Shown piece after piece: positions 45,391 through 54,438 of a stretch of DNA of 64,000 nucleotides. The notes beneath the pieces were generated by a model. It did not search any database, was not told where the DNA came from, and saw nothing but the letters and a program-made list of their open reading frames with translations. This DNA is from Argonema galeatum A003/A1 (GTDB taxonomy: Bacteria > Cyanobacteriota > Cyanobacteriia > Cyanobacteriales > Aerosakkonemataceae). Each line of letters opens with the position of its first letter. Within the stretch, counting starts at the first letter, position 1. The stretch covers positions 1 to 64,000 of the forward strand of contig NZ_JAIQZM010000001.1 of NCBI RefSeq assembly GCF_023333595.1, written 5' to 3'. The translations under genes were made by a program, and so were the position numbers.

Positions 45391-47283
45391 ATGACTCAGT
45401 TCCTACTTGAAACGAGTTGGTGGGTGCCTCTATATGGCTTAGTGGGTGCAATTTTGACCCTACCGTGGTCAATGGGGCTGATCCGCCGCACAGGCCCGCG
45501 ACCGGCGGCTTACTTTAATTTGTTGATGACGGTGTTGGCGTTTTTGCATGGCTCAATTGTTTTCAGACTCACCTGGAATTGGGAGTCATTTGAGTTAGTA
45601 TTCCACTGGCTAAAAGCAGCAGGTTTAGATTTATCCTTTGCCGTGGAAATCTCGCAGGTGAGCGTCGGGGCAATGGAGTTGGTGACGGGGCTGAGCTTGC
45701 TAGCTCAGCTGTTCGCGCTGGGATATATGGAAAAAGACTGGGCATTAGCTCGCTTTTTTGCTCTGATGGGATTTTTTGAGGCCGCAATGAGCGGTCTGGC
45801 GCTGAGTAATTCTTTGTTTCTCAGCTATGCTTTGTTGGAAATGCTGACGCTTTCCACTTATTTGCTAGTAGGATTTTGGTATGCTCAGCCACTGGTGGTG
45901 ACGGCAGCGCGAGATGCCTTTTTGACCAAGCGGGTGGGAGACGTGCTGCTGCTGATGGGGATGGTGGTGCTGGCAACTCAAGCCGGAAGTTTGAACTTTC
46001 CAGACTTATATGATTGGGCAGAGACTGCCAAGTTGTCTCCCACGGTAGCAACTTTGTTGGGCTTGGCTTTAATTGCCTGTCCGATTGGGAAATGCGCTCA
46101 ATTTCCGCTGCATCTTTGGCTGGATGAAGCGATGGAAGGGCCGAACCCAGCTTCGCTTTTGCGGAATTCGGTGGTGGTGGGTTGCGGCGCTTATGTGCTG
46201 ATTAAACTCCAACCTATCTTGAATGTTTCGCCTGTGGCTTTGAATGCTTTGGTAGTTATTGGCACTATGACGGCTATAGGCGCTTCTTTGGTAGCACTAG
46301 CCCAAATCGATATTAAGCGAGCCCTGTCTCATTCCACCAGTGCTTACTTGGGTTTGGTATTTATCGCCGTTGGACAGCAATGGACGGGTTTCGCCTTGCT
46401 GTTGCTGTTTGCCCATGCTATTGCCAAAGCGTTGATGTTCATGAGCGTTGGCTCTATTATTCTGACAACCAATAACCAAGACTTGACAGAAATGGGCGGT
46501 CTGTGGTCTCGGATGCCAGCAACGACTACTGCTTTTGTGGTTGGCAGCGCTGGGTTGGTGGGACTGCTGCCTCTGGGAGGATTTTGGGCTTTGCGGCAAG
46601 GGGTTGAGGTATTTTGGGTTAGCGATCCTTGGATAGTGGCAGTTTTGCTGTTGGTCAATGCTTTGACAGCCTTGAATTTGACTCGCGTGTTCCGTTTGGT
46701 TTTTTGGGGTAAGCCGCAGCCTAAGACTCGCCGCGCCCCAGAGGTTCCCTGGCCGATGGCTGTGCCGATGGTGAGTTTGACGGTGGTGACTCTTTTAACG
46801 CCTTTGATAATGCAGAGCTGGTCACCGCTGCCCGAGTGGGAATATGTGAACATAAAAGCTGTGCTGCTGCTAGTTTTATCGGGTTTAGTTGGCTGCGGCT
46901 TAGGGGCAACCATTTATCTGCACAAGGCTTGGTCGAGGTCTTTGTTCCTGCCTTGGAGATTCATACAGGACTTGTTGGGTTATGACTTTTATATCGATCG
47001 CATTTACCGCGTGACTGTAGTTTTTGCAGTCGAACGCCTTTCTGCGATCAATGCTTGGATCGATCGCTATGTGGTGGATGGTTTCGTTAACTTGGTTGGC
47101 CTTGGCGCAATTTTCGGCGGTCAGACTTTGAAGTACAGCGCTTCGGGTCAGTCACAGTTCTATGTACTAATTATTCTCTTGGGAATAAGCTTTTTCGGGT
47201 TTCTGATGAGCTGGTTGTTCGATCCATCATTGTTCAAAACAATTTTTGATGGGGAATTTTGGCGATTATCTTTGAGTCAATAG
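45391..47283 (+). CDS. ndhF3: NDH-1MS subunit NdhF3 (inducible CO2 uptake)
   Basis: A 630-residue, many-span antiporter-like subunit of the thylakoid NADPH dehydrogenase-like complex: GLALIACPIGKCAQFPLHLW, DEAMEGPNPASLLRNSVVV, DIKRALSHSTSAYLGLVF. Its location directly before ndhD3 and cupA identifies the F3 type, which serves high-affinity CO2 uptake rather than respiration. I start at the ATG at 45391, with AAGGA 7 nt upstream; the ATG at 45385 is too close to that site. The stop codon lies within the first units of a heptamer array. Confidence 0.93.
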   Translation: MTQFLLETSWWVPLYGLVGAILTLPWSMGLIRRTGPRPAAYFNLLMTVLAFLHGSIVFRLTWNWESFELVFHWLKAAGLDLSFAVEISQVSVGAMELVTGLSLLAQLFALGYMEKDWALARFFALMGFFEAAMSGLALSNSLFLSYALLEMLTLSTYLLVGFWYAQPLVVTAARDAFLTKRVGDVLLLMGMVVLATQAGSLNFPDLYDWAETAKLSPTVATLLGLALIACPIGKCAQFPLHLWLDEAMEGPNPASLLRNSVVVGCGAYVLIKLQPILNVSPVALNALVVIGTMTAIGASLVALAQIDIKRALSHSTSAYLGLVFIAVGQQWTGFALLLLFAHAIAKALMFMSVGSIILTTNNQDLTEMGGLWSRMPATTTAFVVGSAGLVGLLPLGGFWALRQGVEVFWVSDPWIVAVLLLVNALTALNLTRVFRLVFWGKPQPKTRRAPEVPWPMAVPMVSLTVVTLLTPLIMQSWSPLPEWEYVNIKAVLLLVLSGLVGCGLGATIYLHKAWSRSLFLPWRFIQDLLGYDFYIDRIYRVTVVFAVERLSAINAWIDRYVVDGFVNLVGLGAIFGGQTLKYSASGQSQFYVLIILLGISFFGFLMSWLFDPSLFKTIFDGEFWRLSLSQ

Positions 47284-47389
47284 TCAATAGTCAATAGTCA
47301 GTGGTCAGTGGTCAGTGGTCAGTGGTCAGTGGTCAGTGGTCAGTGGTCAATTGTCAGTGGTCAGTAGTCAGTAGTCAGTAGTCAGTAGT
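47275..47389. repeat. Heptamer array (AGTCAAT / GGTCAGT / AGTCAGT)
   Basis: About 16 units of 7 nt: three AGTCAAT, then GGTCAGT and AGTCAGT variants. The array begins over the last codons of ndhF3, and its second unit boundary supplies the TAG stop. It fills most of the gap before ndhD3. Confidence 0.93.
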
Positions 47390-47439
47390 TTTTTGTTGAC
47401 CAATTACCTTTTCCTCAATTACCTTTTCCCCAATTACCT

Positions 47440-48927
47440 ATGCTGAGCGCGTTGATTTGGTTGCCAATTTTAAGTGCCGCTTTACTGGGGTTTTGGCCTG
47501 GAACCATAACGCCAAAGGCATCTCGTCAGTTGAGTTTGATAGTTGCCAGTGCTGTGTTTGTCTGGTCGCTTGTACTGGCGAGTCAGTTTAACCCAGGAAC
47601 TGCTAGCCAGCAGTTCTCAGAGTACATACCCTGGATAGATTCTTTGGGCTTGACTTATTACCTTGGGGTTGATGGTTTATCTTTGCCTTTGCTGGTTTTA
47701 AACGGTCTTTTGACCTGTATTGCCATCTACAGCACTGATAAATCTATCCTGCGACCCCGCTTTTATTACGCTTTGCTGTTAGTGTTGAATGCTAGCGTTG
47801 CTGGTGCGTTTGTAGCTCAGGATTTGCTGCTGTTTTTCTTGTTTTATGAGGTGGAATTGATTCCGCTGTATCTGCTGATTGCGATTTGGGGCGGTAAAAG
47901 GCGGGGCTACGCAGCAACGAAGTTTCTTATCTATACGGCTATTTCTGGGATTCTAATTCTGGCAGCTTTCTTTGGGCTGGTTTTACTCAGCGGTGCTTCT
48001 ACTTTTGCTTACGAGCCGCTACGGAATTATACTTTACCTTTGACAACCCAGTTTTTGCTGCTGGGCGCTCTTTTGGTGGGTTTTGGGATCAAGATTCCTC
48101 TGGTGCCTTTCCATACTTGGTTGCCGGATGCTCACGTAGAAGCTTCGACGCCGATCTCGGTGCTGCTGGCTGGGGTATTGTTGAAGTTGGGAACTTACGG
48201 TCTGCTCAGGTTTGGTTTGGGTTTGTTTCCAGAAGCGTGGCAAATTCTGGCTCCCAGTTTGGCTATTTGGGCGGTGGTAAGTGTGCTGTACGGGTCGTTC
48301 AATGCGATCGCGCAAACAGACATGAAAAAAATGGTGGCCTACAGTTCTGTCGGTCACATGGGCTTCATTCTTTTGGCAGCTGCAGCTGCAACTCCGCTGA
48401 GCTTGCTGGCAAGTGTCTTTCAGATGGTTAGTCACGGCTTAATTTCAGGGCTGCTGTTTTTGCTGGTAGGGGTTGTATACAAAAAGACTGGCACTCGCGA
48501 TATAGACATACTGCGAGGATTGCTTAACCCGGAACGCGGTTTGCCTGTGGTTGGTAGCCTCATGGTTTTAGGCGTGATGGCTAGTGCCGGTCTTCCTGGT
48601 ATGGTGGGTTTTATCTCCGAATTTTTGGTGTTTCGAGGCAGTTTCGCAGTTTTTCCGACTCAAACGCTGCTTTGTATGGTGGGAACGGGGTTAACATCGG
48701 TGTATTTCTTGCTTTTGGTTAACCGCGTGTTTTTCGGACGTTTGTCTCCAGAGGTGGAGAATTTGCCGCAAGTGCAGTGGAGCGATCGCGCACCGGCAAT
48801 TATTTTAGCCGCTTTGATCGTGATGCTGGGATTGCAACCTAACTGGATGGTGCGTTGGAGTGAGACAACTACTACCACTATGATGCTTAATAGTCAAGAG
48901 TTAACAGCCAACAGTCAACCGTTTTAG
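47440..48927 (+). CDS. ndhD3: NDH-1MS subunit NdhD3
   Basis: A 495-residue antiporter-like proton-channel subunit with about 14 spans. Signatures: LLLFFLFYEVELIPLYLLIA, GFGIKIPLVPFHTWLPDAH, EASTPISVLLAGVLLKLGTY and DMKKMVAYSSVGHMGF. It partners NdhF3 in the low-CO2-inducible complex. No ribosome site is obvious before the ATG; the leader consists of CAATTACCTTTT repeats. The last codons (SQELTANSQ) come from an AGTCAAC-like repeat. Confidence 0.93.
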   Translation: MLSALIWLPILSAALLGFWPGTITPKASRQLSLIVASAVFVWSLVLASQFNPGTASQQFSEYIPWIDSLGLTYYLGVDGLSLPLLVLNGLLTCIAIYSTDKSILRPRFYYALLLVLNASVAGAFVAQDLLLFFLFYEVELIPLYLLIAIWGGKRRGYAATKFLIYTAISGILILAAFFGLVLLSGASTFAYEPLRNYTLPLTTQFLLLGALLVGFGIKIPLVPFHTWLPDAHVEASTPISVLLAGVLLKLGTYGLLRFGLGLFPEAWQILAPSLAIWAVVSVLYGSFNAIAQTDMKKMVAYSSVGHMGFILLAAAAATPLSLLASVFQMVSHGLISGLLFLLVGVVYKKTGTRDIDILRGLLNPERGLPVVGSLMVLGVMASAGLPGMVGFISEFLVFRGSFAVFPTQTLLCMVGTGLTSVYFLLLVNRVFFGRLSPEVENLPQVQWSDRAPAIILAALIVMLGLQPNWMVRWSETTTTTMMLNSQELTANSQPF

Positions 48928-48964
48928 ATTTCAGATTTAGATTTTGGATTGGGAGGTAATGGCA

Positions 48965-50185
48965 ATGACAAAGACAAGTGCAGAATCCGGACAAGTTGAG
49001 AATACCGATCGGCTAAAATCCCAAATCCGAAGTCCTAAATCTGTTCACATTCTTTCACCATACATCGAACGGCTCAAAGCAGGGGATGCCCTACTCCCTG
49101 ATACTCCCGAAAATCTAATAGAAGTTGTCGGGGTTCTCAAAAGCTACGGTATAGTAATGGTAGATTATTATACAAATCTCCTTTACATTGCCGAAAAGCA
49201 ATTTTTAGTCCTGTTTCCCTTTTTTAAATACTTCAACGGTGAAGTTTCAAAAGAGAAGTTGCTGCGCCACTTGTGGCACGATAGGATTAATTTTGAATAC
49301 GCCGAGTACTGCATGAAGACGATGATGTGGCACGGTGGCGGCGGTTTGGAGACTTATTTAGATTCGGAAGAATTTAGGCAACGAGCCAGAGCAGCAATTG
49401 AGGCAAAAATTAAAGATAACTGGCTAATTAGAGGCATAGATGGCCTGTTTCCTGAATTTTTGTTAGAACAGGTGCGCCAACAAGTTTATTACAGTGCGTT
49501 AGGCCAATTCTGGCGGGTGATGGCTCCCATATTCCTTACTTTATCCGATCGCTACGATCGAGATGAAATGAAATCGATTCCCCAGGTAGTAGACCATATT
49601 TTAAACGGTTTGGTGGAGTCGGCTAATCTGCCAATTACCTACTCGGTGGAAATTGGAGATAAGGAATATGAAATTATCCCCAAATCAGTGGGTTTAACTT
49701 TCCTGATGGATACAGCAGTCCCTTATGTGGAGGCAGTTTTCTTCCGGGGAATGCCTTTTCTTGGCACGGTTTCCTTCAATGCTCAAGCTCATCAAATTCC
49801 GCCAGATCAAACTCGATTTGAATATGGCGCTTTGTATGCAGATCCTTTGCCGATTGGGGGTGCTGGGATTCCACCAACATTGTTAATGCAGGATATGCGT
49901 CATTTTATCCCGGATTACTTGCACGATTTATATAATCGCAATCGCCGTAGAGAAGATGACTTGCGCGTGCAGATTTGCGTAAGTTTCCAAAAGTCGATGT
50001 TTTGCGTGACGACGGCGGCTATTTTGGGATTAGCACCTTATCCGATTGATACAAAAGATCCGTCTGAGGAGCAAGCAAATCGAGTTTATTTGGAAAAATG
50101 GATGGATCGATTTGTGACTTCTCGTTTGATGGTGGCAAATAGCGATCCAAATGCGTGTTTGTATGCTTGTGAAGTGAGATTTTGA
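48965..50185 (+). CDS. cupA: CO2 hydration protein CupA/ChpY
   Basis: A 406-residue soluble protein of the ChpX/Y (CupA/B) family, which with NdhD3/NdhF3 hydrates CO2 to bicarbonate at the thylakoid surface. Family stretches include FFKYFNGEVSKEKLLRHLWH, FRVMAPIFLTLSDRYD-like FWRVMAPIFLTLSDRYD, and RRREDDLRVQICVSFQKSM. Conserved Cys and His are visible. I start at the ATG at 48965 with GGGAGG 8 nt upstream; ATGs at 48959 and 48944 are also in frame. cupS, which follows in some species, is not present here. Confidence 0.93.
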   Translation: MTKTSAESGQVENTDRLKSQIRSPKSVHILSPYIERLKAGDALLPDTPENLIEVVGVLKSYGIVMVDYYTNLLYIAEKQFLVLFPFFKYFNGEVSKEKLLRHLWHDRINFEYAEYCMKTMMWHGGGGLETYLDSEEFRQRARAAIEAKIKDNWLIRGIDGLFPEFLLEQVRQQVYYSALGQFWRVMAPIFLTLSDRYDRDEMKSIPQVVDHILNGLVESANLPITYSVEIGDKEYEIIPKSVGLTFLMDTAVPYVEAVFFRGMPFLGTVSFNAQAHQIPPDQTRFEYGALYADPLPIGGAGIPPTLLMQDMRHFIPDYLHDLYNRNRRREDDLRVQICVSFQKSMFCVTTAAILGLAPYPIDTKDPSEEQANRVYLEKWMDRFVTSRLMVANSDPNACLYACEVRF

Positions 50186-50203
50186 GAGTGTTGATAGAAA
50201 CTT

Positions 50204-50341
50204 TCGTAGGTTGGGTTGAGGTAACGAAACCCAATCTACAATTCCTAAAGCGCAACTGAGATATTGCAATAGGGGAGTTTCTACCTCCCGGATTTCGTGA
50301 CCAGGTTCAACCTGGTCACGAAAATACAGAACCCGGTTTCT
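50204..50341. repeat. Cluster of three repeat elements after cupA
   Basis: GTAGGTTGGGTT / AACCCAATCTAC hairpin at 50204-50238, a CTAAAGCGCAACT fragment at 50244-50256, and a perfect 15-bp inverted repeat TTTCGTGACCAGGTT / AACCTGGTCACGAAA at 50293-50323. A half copy of the AGAACCCGGTTTCT element follows. The perfect hairpin could end the ndhF3-ndhD3-cupA transcript. Confidence 0.75.
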
Positions 50342-50365
50342 GGGATGAATTGAGAGGGGGAAAAA

Positions 50366-51325
50366 ATGATCGAACCTTCGACTGAGTTTGATACGCCTTG
50401 GAAAGATATCTTAGAAGCCTATTTTGAAGAGTTTATCCTTTTCTTTTTTCCCGATATATATGGGGAAATAGATTGGACACGGGGTTTTGAGTTTTTGGAT
50501 AAAGAATTGCAACAAGTGGTACGGGATGCGGAATTAGGGCGGCGTCTCGTCGATAAATTGGTTAAAATTTATCGGATTGGTGGCGAGGAAGCTTGGGTTT
50601 TAATTCATATAGAAGTCCAGAGTCAGGAAGAGAGCGATTTTGCTAGACGGATGTATGTTTATAATTACCGCATTTTTGACCGTTACAACCGTTCTGTGGC
50701 TAGTTTAGCGGTTTTGGGTGATGAGCGAAAAAGCTGGCGTCCGAATCAGTTCGGCTATCGGCTATGGGGAACGGAAATTTTGTTTAACTTTCCCGTGGTG
50801 AAATTGCTAGACTATCAGCAGGAGTGGTCGGCGTTAGAGTCGAATCGCAATCCTTTTGCTACAGTGGTAATGGCTCATCTCAAAGCGCAAGAAACCCGCG
50901 AAGATAGATCGAGACGCAAGCAATGGAAGCTGACTCTGATTAGACGACTATACGAACAGGGTTATGAGCGGGAAGATGTAATCAAACTGTTCCTGTTCAT
51001 CGATTGGATGATGACTTTACCACAAGAATTAGAGCAAGCATTTTGGCAAGAATTAAGTCAGTACCAGGAGGAAAAGCGTATGCCATACATCTCTAGCGTA
51101 GAGAGAATTGGAATTCAAAAGGGTCGCGTAGAGGGGATGAGGGAAGGGCTTTTGAAAGCTATTGAACTGGGTTTGAAGTTGAAATTTGGCAGTGAGGGTT
51201 TAAGTCTTTTAGCGGAAATTTCTCTCCTGGAAAATTTGGAGCAATTGAACTCGATTATTGCTGGGATTGAAACAGTAAATACGCTGGCTGAGTTGCAGGA
51301 AATTTATCGAGGAAGAGGGGAATAG
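50366..51325 (+). CDS. Rpn/YhgA-like PD-(D/E)XK nuclease (recombination-promoting family)
   Basis: A 319-residue protein. The N-terminal nuclease-like domain includes FDTPWKDILEAYFEEF, then DKLVKIYR, then WVLIHIEVQSQEESDFARRM (the E-x-Q variant catalytic strand of the family) and YNYRIFDRY. A helical middle (RRLYEQGYEREDVIKLFLFIDWM) and a DUF4351-like helical tail follow. Related Rpn proteins promote RecA-independent recombination and are annotated as putative transposases; many genomes carry dozens. GAGGGG lies 5 nt before the ATG. Confidence 0.85.
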   Translation: MIEPSTEFDTPWKDILEAYFEEFILFFFPDIYGEIDWTRGFEFLDKELQQVVRDAELGRRLVDKLVKIYRIGGEEAWVLIHIEVQSQEESDFARRMYVYNYRIFDRYNRSVASLAVLGDERKSWRPNQFGYRLWGTEILFNFPVVKLLDYQQEWSALESNRNPFATVVMAHLKAQETREDRSRRKQWKLTLIRRLYEQGYEREDVIKLFLFIDWMMTLPQELEQAFWQELSQYQEEKRMPYISSVERIGIQKGRVEGMREGLLKAIELGLKLKFGSEGLSLLAEISLLENLEQLNSIIAGIETVNTLAELQEIYRGRGE

Positions 51326-51669
51326 TAGATGGTAAATAAGAGCGATCGCACTTTTTGCACCAGCAATTTGGGAAGGGGAATAGGGGGTGCGATCGCAAAT
51401 TTTCATATAAGTCAATTATGCTGTAGGGACACGGCATCATCAAATCATGTCGGTCATCCAAAAATTTTAATGATGCCGTGTCCCTACAAAAATGTTCACA
51501 ACGAACATCAGCATAATAATTCTAAAATACCAGTATTTGGCAAGATGGAAAAGTTGTTACTCTCACTGCTGAACAGATTCCACCGAGAAAAGGTGATTAA
51601 TTAGCTAATTGCGATCGCTATCTAGGAACTTGAGCAAGAATTGCTTCTGTACTTGCTCAATTGGGCGTC
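51326..51669. other. Intergenic region with a MITE-like palindrome
   Basis: 344 nt with no gene recognised. It contains a 67-nt element with 19-bp perfect terminal inverted repeats at 51422-51488 and several GCGATCGC octamers. Confidence 0.5.
51422..51488. repeat. MITE-like element with 19-bp perfect inverted repeats
   Basis: TGTAGGGACACGGCATCAT at the left and its exact complement at the right, enclosing 29 nt. There is no coding capacity. It may fold as a long hairpin in RNA. Confidence 0.85.
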
Positions 51670-54015
51670 TTACAAAGTAGGAGAACTTAGAGTTAAATGA
51701 ATTGCTTGTATAACTTTTTCCAGATTCAAATTAGATTGGTTGGATAATTTCATGTACGTATCTGCAATGAGATTAGAGAAACTGTAAACAAGTTTATTTT
51801 CCATGTATAATGGATGCCCGATATAGTGAGATTCTTTAAGCAGTTTATTCATTTTATTTAATCGTTTTGGTGGAATTATTAACACTATTTTCTTGGCCAG
51901 ATCGGGAGAAATTTTCAGTAATTCCATAAATCTGTCAATTCCCGTAGTGATCGGTGTACTTGTTTCAATTTCAAAGGCAAAAACAGCATCACCTAGAGAA
52001 TCAAACCAAATTAAGTCTATTTGCTGTATTTTATCTTTTTCCCACTGATTTAGCTGTTTTTTGATTGGCAAATCTGATAAAGAAATACTGTTGAATGCTT
52101 CCCCATTCCAACTACTAGAACCTTGCTCTTTTTTACCAATATGTACTTGTAAGCCGCTAGCAATACCAATTTTGGCCAGTGCATAAATCAGTAAATCATG
52201 TTCAATTTTATTTGCATCCTTGGCAAATTTTAGGTTTGGTAGTGATGAGGAACCGAAAGAAATTCCTAAATCAAGTTCCAATTGCATACTATTAGATTGA
52301 CCTAACTGCCAATGCTTACCATCAGGTGAAAATGCTATTTTTTCCAGAATATTCAATATTGTCTGATTAGGTGGAGTTTGCCCATTGATCAAGTTAGGCA
52401 TTACACTGAATATGATTCGATCAAAATGTGCTGCTTTCCCCTCTCTTTCAATCCGTTTTAAGTAATCGAGTAAATAGAATCGGATACGATCTTCTATTGG
52501 TATAAAGCAGCCAATTTTTGTATTAGGTCGGATTTTCCACAAATTATCCAGTTCAGAATAGTAAAACTCTTCTCGAAGTAGTGGCGTAATATCATCTATT
52601 TCTTTCTTAACTTCGCTCAAAAGTCCATTTTCTAAAAGTTTAGGGATGAGAGAGTTATAGATATCTTCCGTTGATGCACCAGAGTTTTTAACAATCGTTA
52701 ATTCGGCTACTTCTTTGATAAGCTGTACTACATCAGTACCAACTTTAGTGATGGCAATAGTTTTAGGATTTCTGACTTTTCGGAAGTTTAACACTAATTC
52801 ACCTGATAAAACTTTGAGAGGATTTTTCTTTTTATGCAAAGATTGTATAGTAGAAGGCTGCACCGCTGTATTGACATATTCAAAACCAGCAGATTGAGCC
52901 GATTTGACAATTGCATCCCAGTAAGCCGGATCTTTGTGAGCAAATACAATACTCAGCCATCGATCAAATTTAAGAATGTTGAACATTTCCGAAATAGAAT
53001 TTTCTAATAATTCTATATAATCCTGCTTAGATTTATTTAAATCACCGCCTTCAATTGCCTCTAGCTGTTTATTCTGTTCGCTTACCTCAAATCCCAGCCA
53101 AGCATTCCACATCGTTGATAAATCAAGATATGCGATATGCTGACCATAAGGCGGATCGGTGTAGATATAGTCGATCGACTCTCTAGGTATGAGATTGGTT
53201 AGATTAGTAGCTGAAATATGACATAGAGAAAAATTACTGCTATACCAATCATCTATTAGTAAATTAGTTTCCAGTTTAAACTTAGCCGTATTACTAAATT
53301 TCTGCTCAAATTGTTCCCAGACATTCAAGTCAAGGGTGTTAGTTGGAATCCAATATCGATAGCAGTGCATAATGCCACTATTTCCGCGACTTGCTTTTCT
53401 GCCATGTGTAGAACTGAACGTTAAGTTAGTTTTATTTAATGTTGCTGAAAATACAAATAACATCAAATACCTAATTTTGGTATCTGCTATTTTATTAATA
53501 TGATGTAATAACAATGATAAAGAAAACAGTTGACGCTTTGTATGGAGTTGCTCTACATATTCTGCATCGGCGTTCTTAGGTAATTTAATTCCTTGAGGAT
53601 ACCAATATTTAATTTCTAAATTTTCCGCCTCTTCATCAGAAATAGCATAAGCGTAATTAATGGCATCTTTACAGTTTTTTTCTATTTCATCAAAAGCTGC
53701 TCTAAAAGCATCTATATCTACAGGACTAATCGCTATTTGGGAACAAATAAAGTTTGCCAAAGGGTTAATATCACAGTGAATTCCCTTGCGGCGCAGAACC
53801 AAAGCTTCAACGGCTGTTACACCAGAACCGCCAAAAGGGTCTAAAACGGTATCTCCAGGCTGGCTAAAAGTACGAATATATTCCTGAACTACATTCCAAG
53901 CACGTCTGGTAAAGTACGGATGGCTTCCCCAATGACGCTTTGCTCCTTGTTTCCGAGGTTCGATTGGACTAGAAATCGGTTGAATTGCCTTATAATCTAA
54001 TACAGAAGTATTCAT
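51670..54015 (-). CDS. DNA methyltransferase with a C-terminal nuclease-like domain
   Basis: A 781-residue protein. The N-terminal half is an amino-methyltransferase in permuted order: GAKRHWGSHPYFTRRAW, SAM-binding DPFGGSGVTAVEAL at about 56-69, and the catalytic TDPPYGQH at about 292 (N6-adenine or N4-cytosine type). The long C-terminal part has FDSLGDAVFAFEIETSTPIT near residue 665, which reads like the E-x-E strand of PD-(D/E)XK nucleases, followed by IVLIIPPKRLNKM. This suggests a single-chain restriction-modification enzyme, or a methylase with a degenerate nuclease. No separate specificity subunit lies nearby. The nuclease assignment is inference. Confidence 0.83.
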   Translation of the reverse strand: MNTSVLDYKAIQPISSPIEPRKQGAKRHWGSHPYFTRRAWNVVQEYIRTFSQPGDTVLDPFGGSGVTAVEALVLRRKGIHCDINPLANFICSQIAISPVDIDAFRAAFDEIEKNCKDAINYAYAISDEEAENLEIKYWYPQGIKLPKNADAEYVEQLHTKRQLFSLSLLLHHINKIADTKIRYLMLFVFSATLNKTNLTFSSTHGRKASRGNSGIMHCYRYWIPTNTLDLNVWEQFEQKFSNTAKFKLETNLLIDDWYSSNFSLCHISATNLTNLIPRESIDYIYTDPPYGQHIAYLDLSTMWNAWLGFEVSEQNKQLEAIEGGDLNKSKQDYIELLENSISEMFNILKFDRWLSIVFAHKDPAYWDAIVKSAQSAGFEYVNTAVQPSTIQSLHKKKNPLKVLSGELVLNFRKVRNPKTIAITKVGTDVVQLIKEVAELTIVKNSGASTEDIYNSLIPKLLENGLLSEVKKEIDDITPLLREEFYYSELDNLWKIRPNTKIGCFIPIEDRIRFYLLDYLKRIEREGKAAHFDRIIFSVMPNLINGQTPPNQTILNILEKIAFSPDGKHWQLGQSNSMQLELDLGISFGSSSLPNLKFAKDANKIEHDLLIYALAKIGIASGLQVHIGKKEQGSSSWNGEAFNSISLSDLPIKKQLNQWEKDKIQQIDLIWFDSLGDAVFAFEIETSTPITTGIDRFMELLKISPDLAKKIVLIIPPKRLNKMNKLLKESHYIGHPLYMENKLVYSFSNLIADTYMKLSNQSNLNLEKVIQAIHLTLSSPTL

Positions 54016-54052
54016 AGGTAAATGTCGTTAGATTTTAATTTTATTATCATTG

Positions 54053-54193
54053 TATAGCAACCGCCTTGGCGGTTAAGCCATAAATCTGGGGTAGGGGCGA
54101 AGCATTCGGGTAGTAAATCTTCGGTTTTAACCAATAAATTATATGCCCGAATGCTTCGCCCCTACTGCCCTAATCGCCTTGGCGGTTGCTATA
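54053..54193. repeat. Composite palindromic element
   Basis: Outer inverted repeat TATAGCAACCGCC / GGCGGTTGCTATA and inner perfect 20-bp inverted repeat GTAGGGGCGAAGCATTCGGG (54091-54110) / complement (54146-54165). 141 nt, no coding capacity; it looks like a non-autonomous insertion. Confidence 0.88.
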
Positions 54194-54273
54194 TCTATCT
54201 CAGGGATGATTTTCACCTCGTTTCCAAGCCCTGCCTGGAAACGAGACAAGCCACTGACTTCGCTTCCGGCTCG

Positions 54274-54386
54274 CCAGCGATTCAAATCGCTGGCTAATAG
54301 CTAAAGTCCACTGAAGTGGACTGAATATTAATCTTCCAGTCCACTTCAGTGGACTTTCGCTATTAGCCCTGCACTTGAGTGCAGGG
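54274..54386. repeat. Run of three perfect palindromes
   Basis: CCAGCGATT..AATCGCTGG at 54274-54293. AAAGTCCACTGAAGTGGACTG with its exact 21-bp complement at 54303-54357; each arm is itself a dyad. CCCTGCACTT..GTGCAGGG at 54367-54386. All lie in the gap before the SLH gene. Confidence 0.88.
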
Positions 54387-54438
54387 CGGGTGTGGGCGAC
54401 ACCAACGACTTATTTGCCAATAATATTGTCAAACCGAA

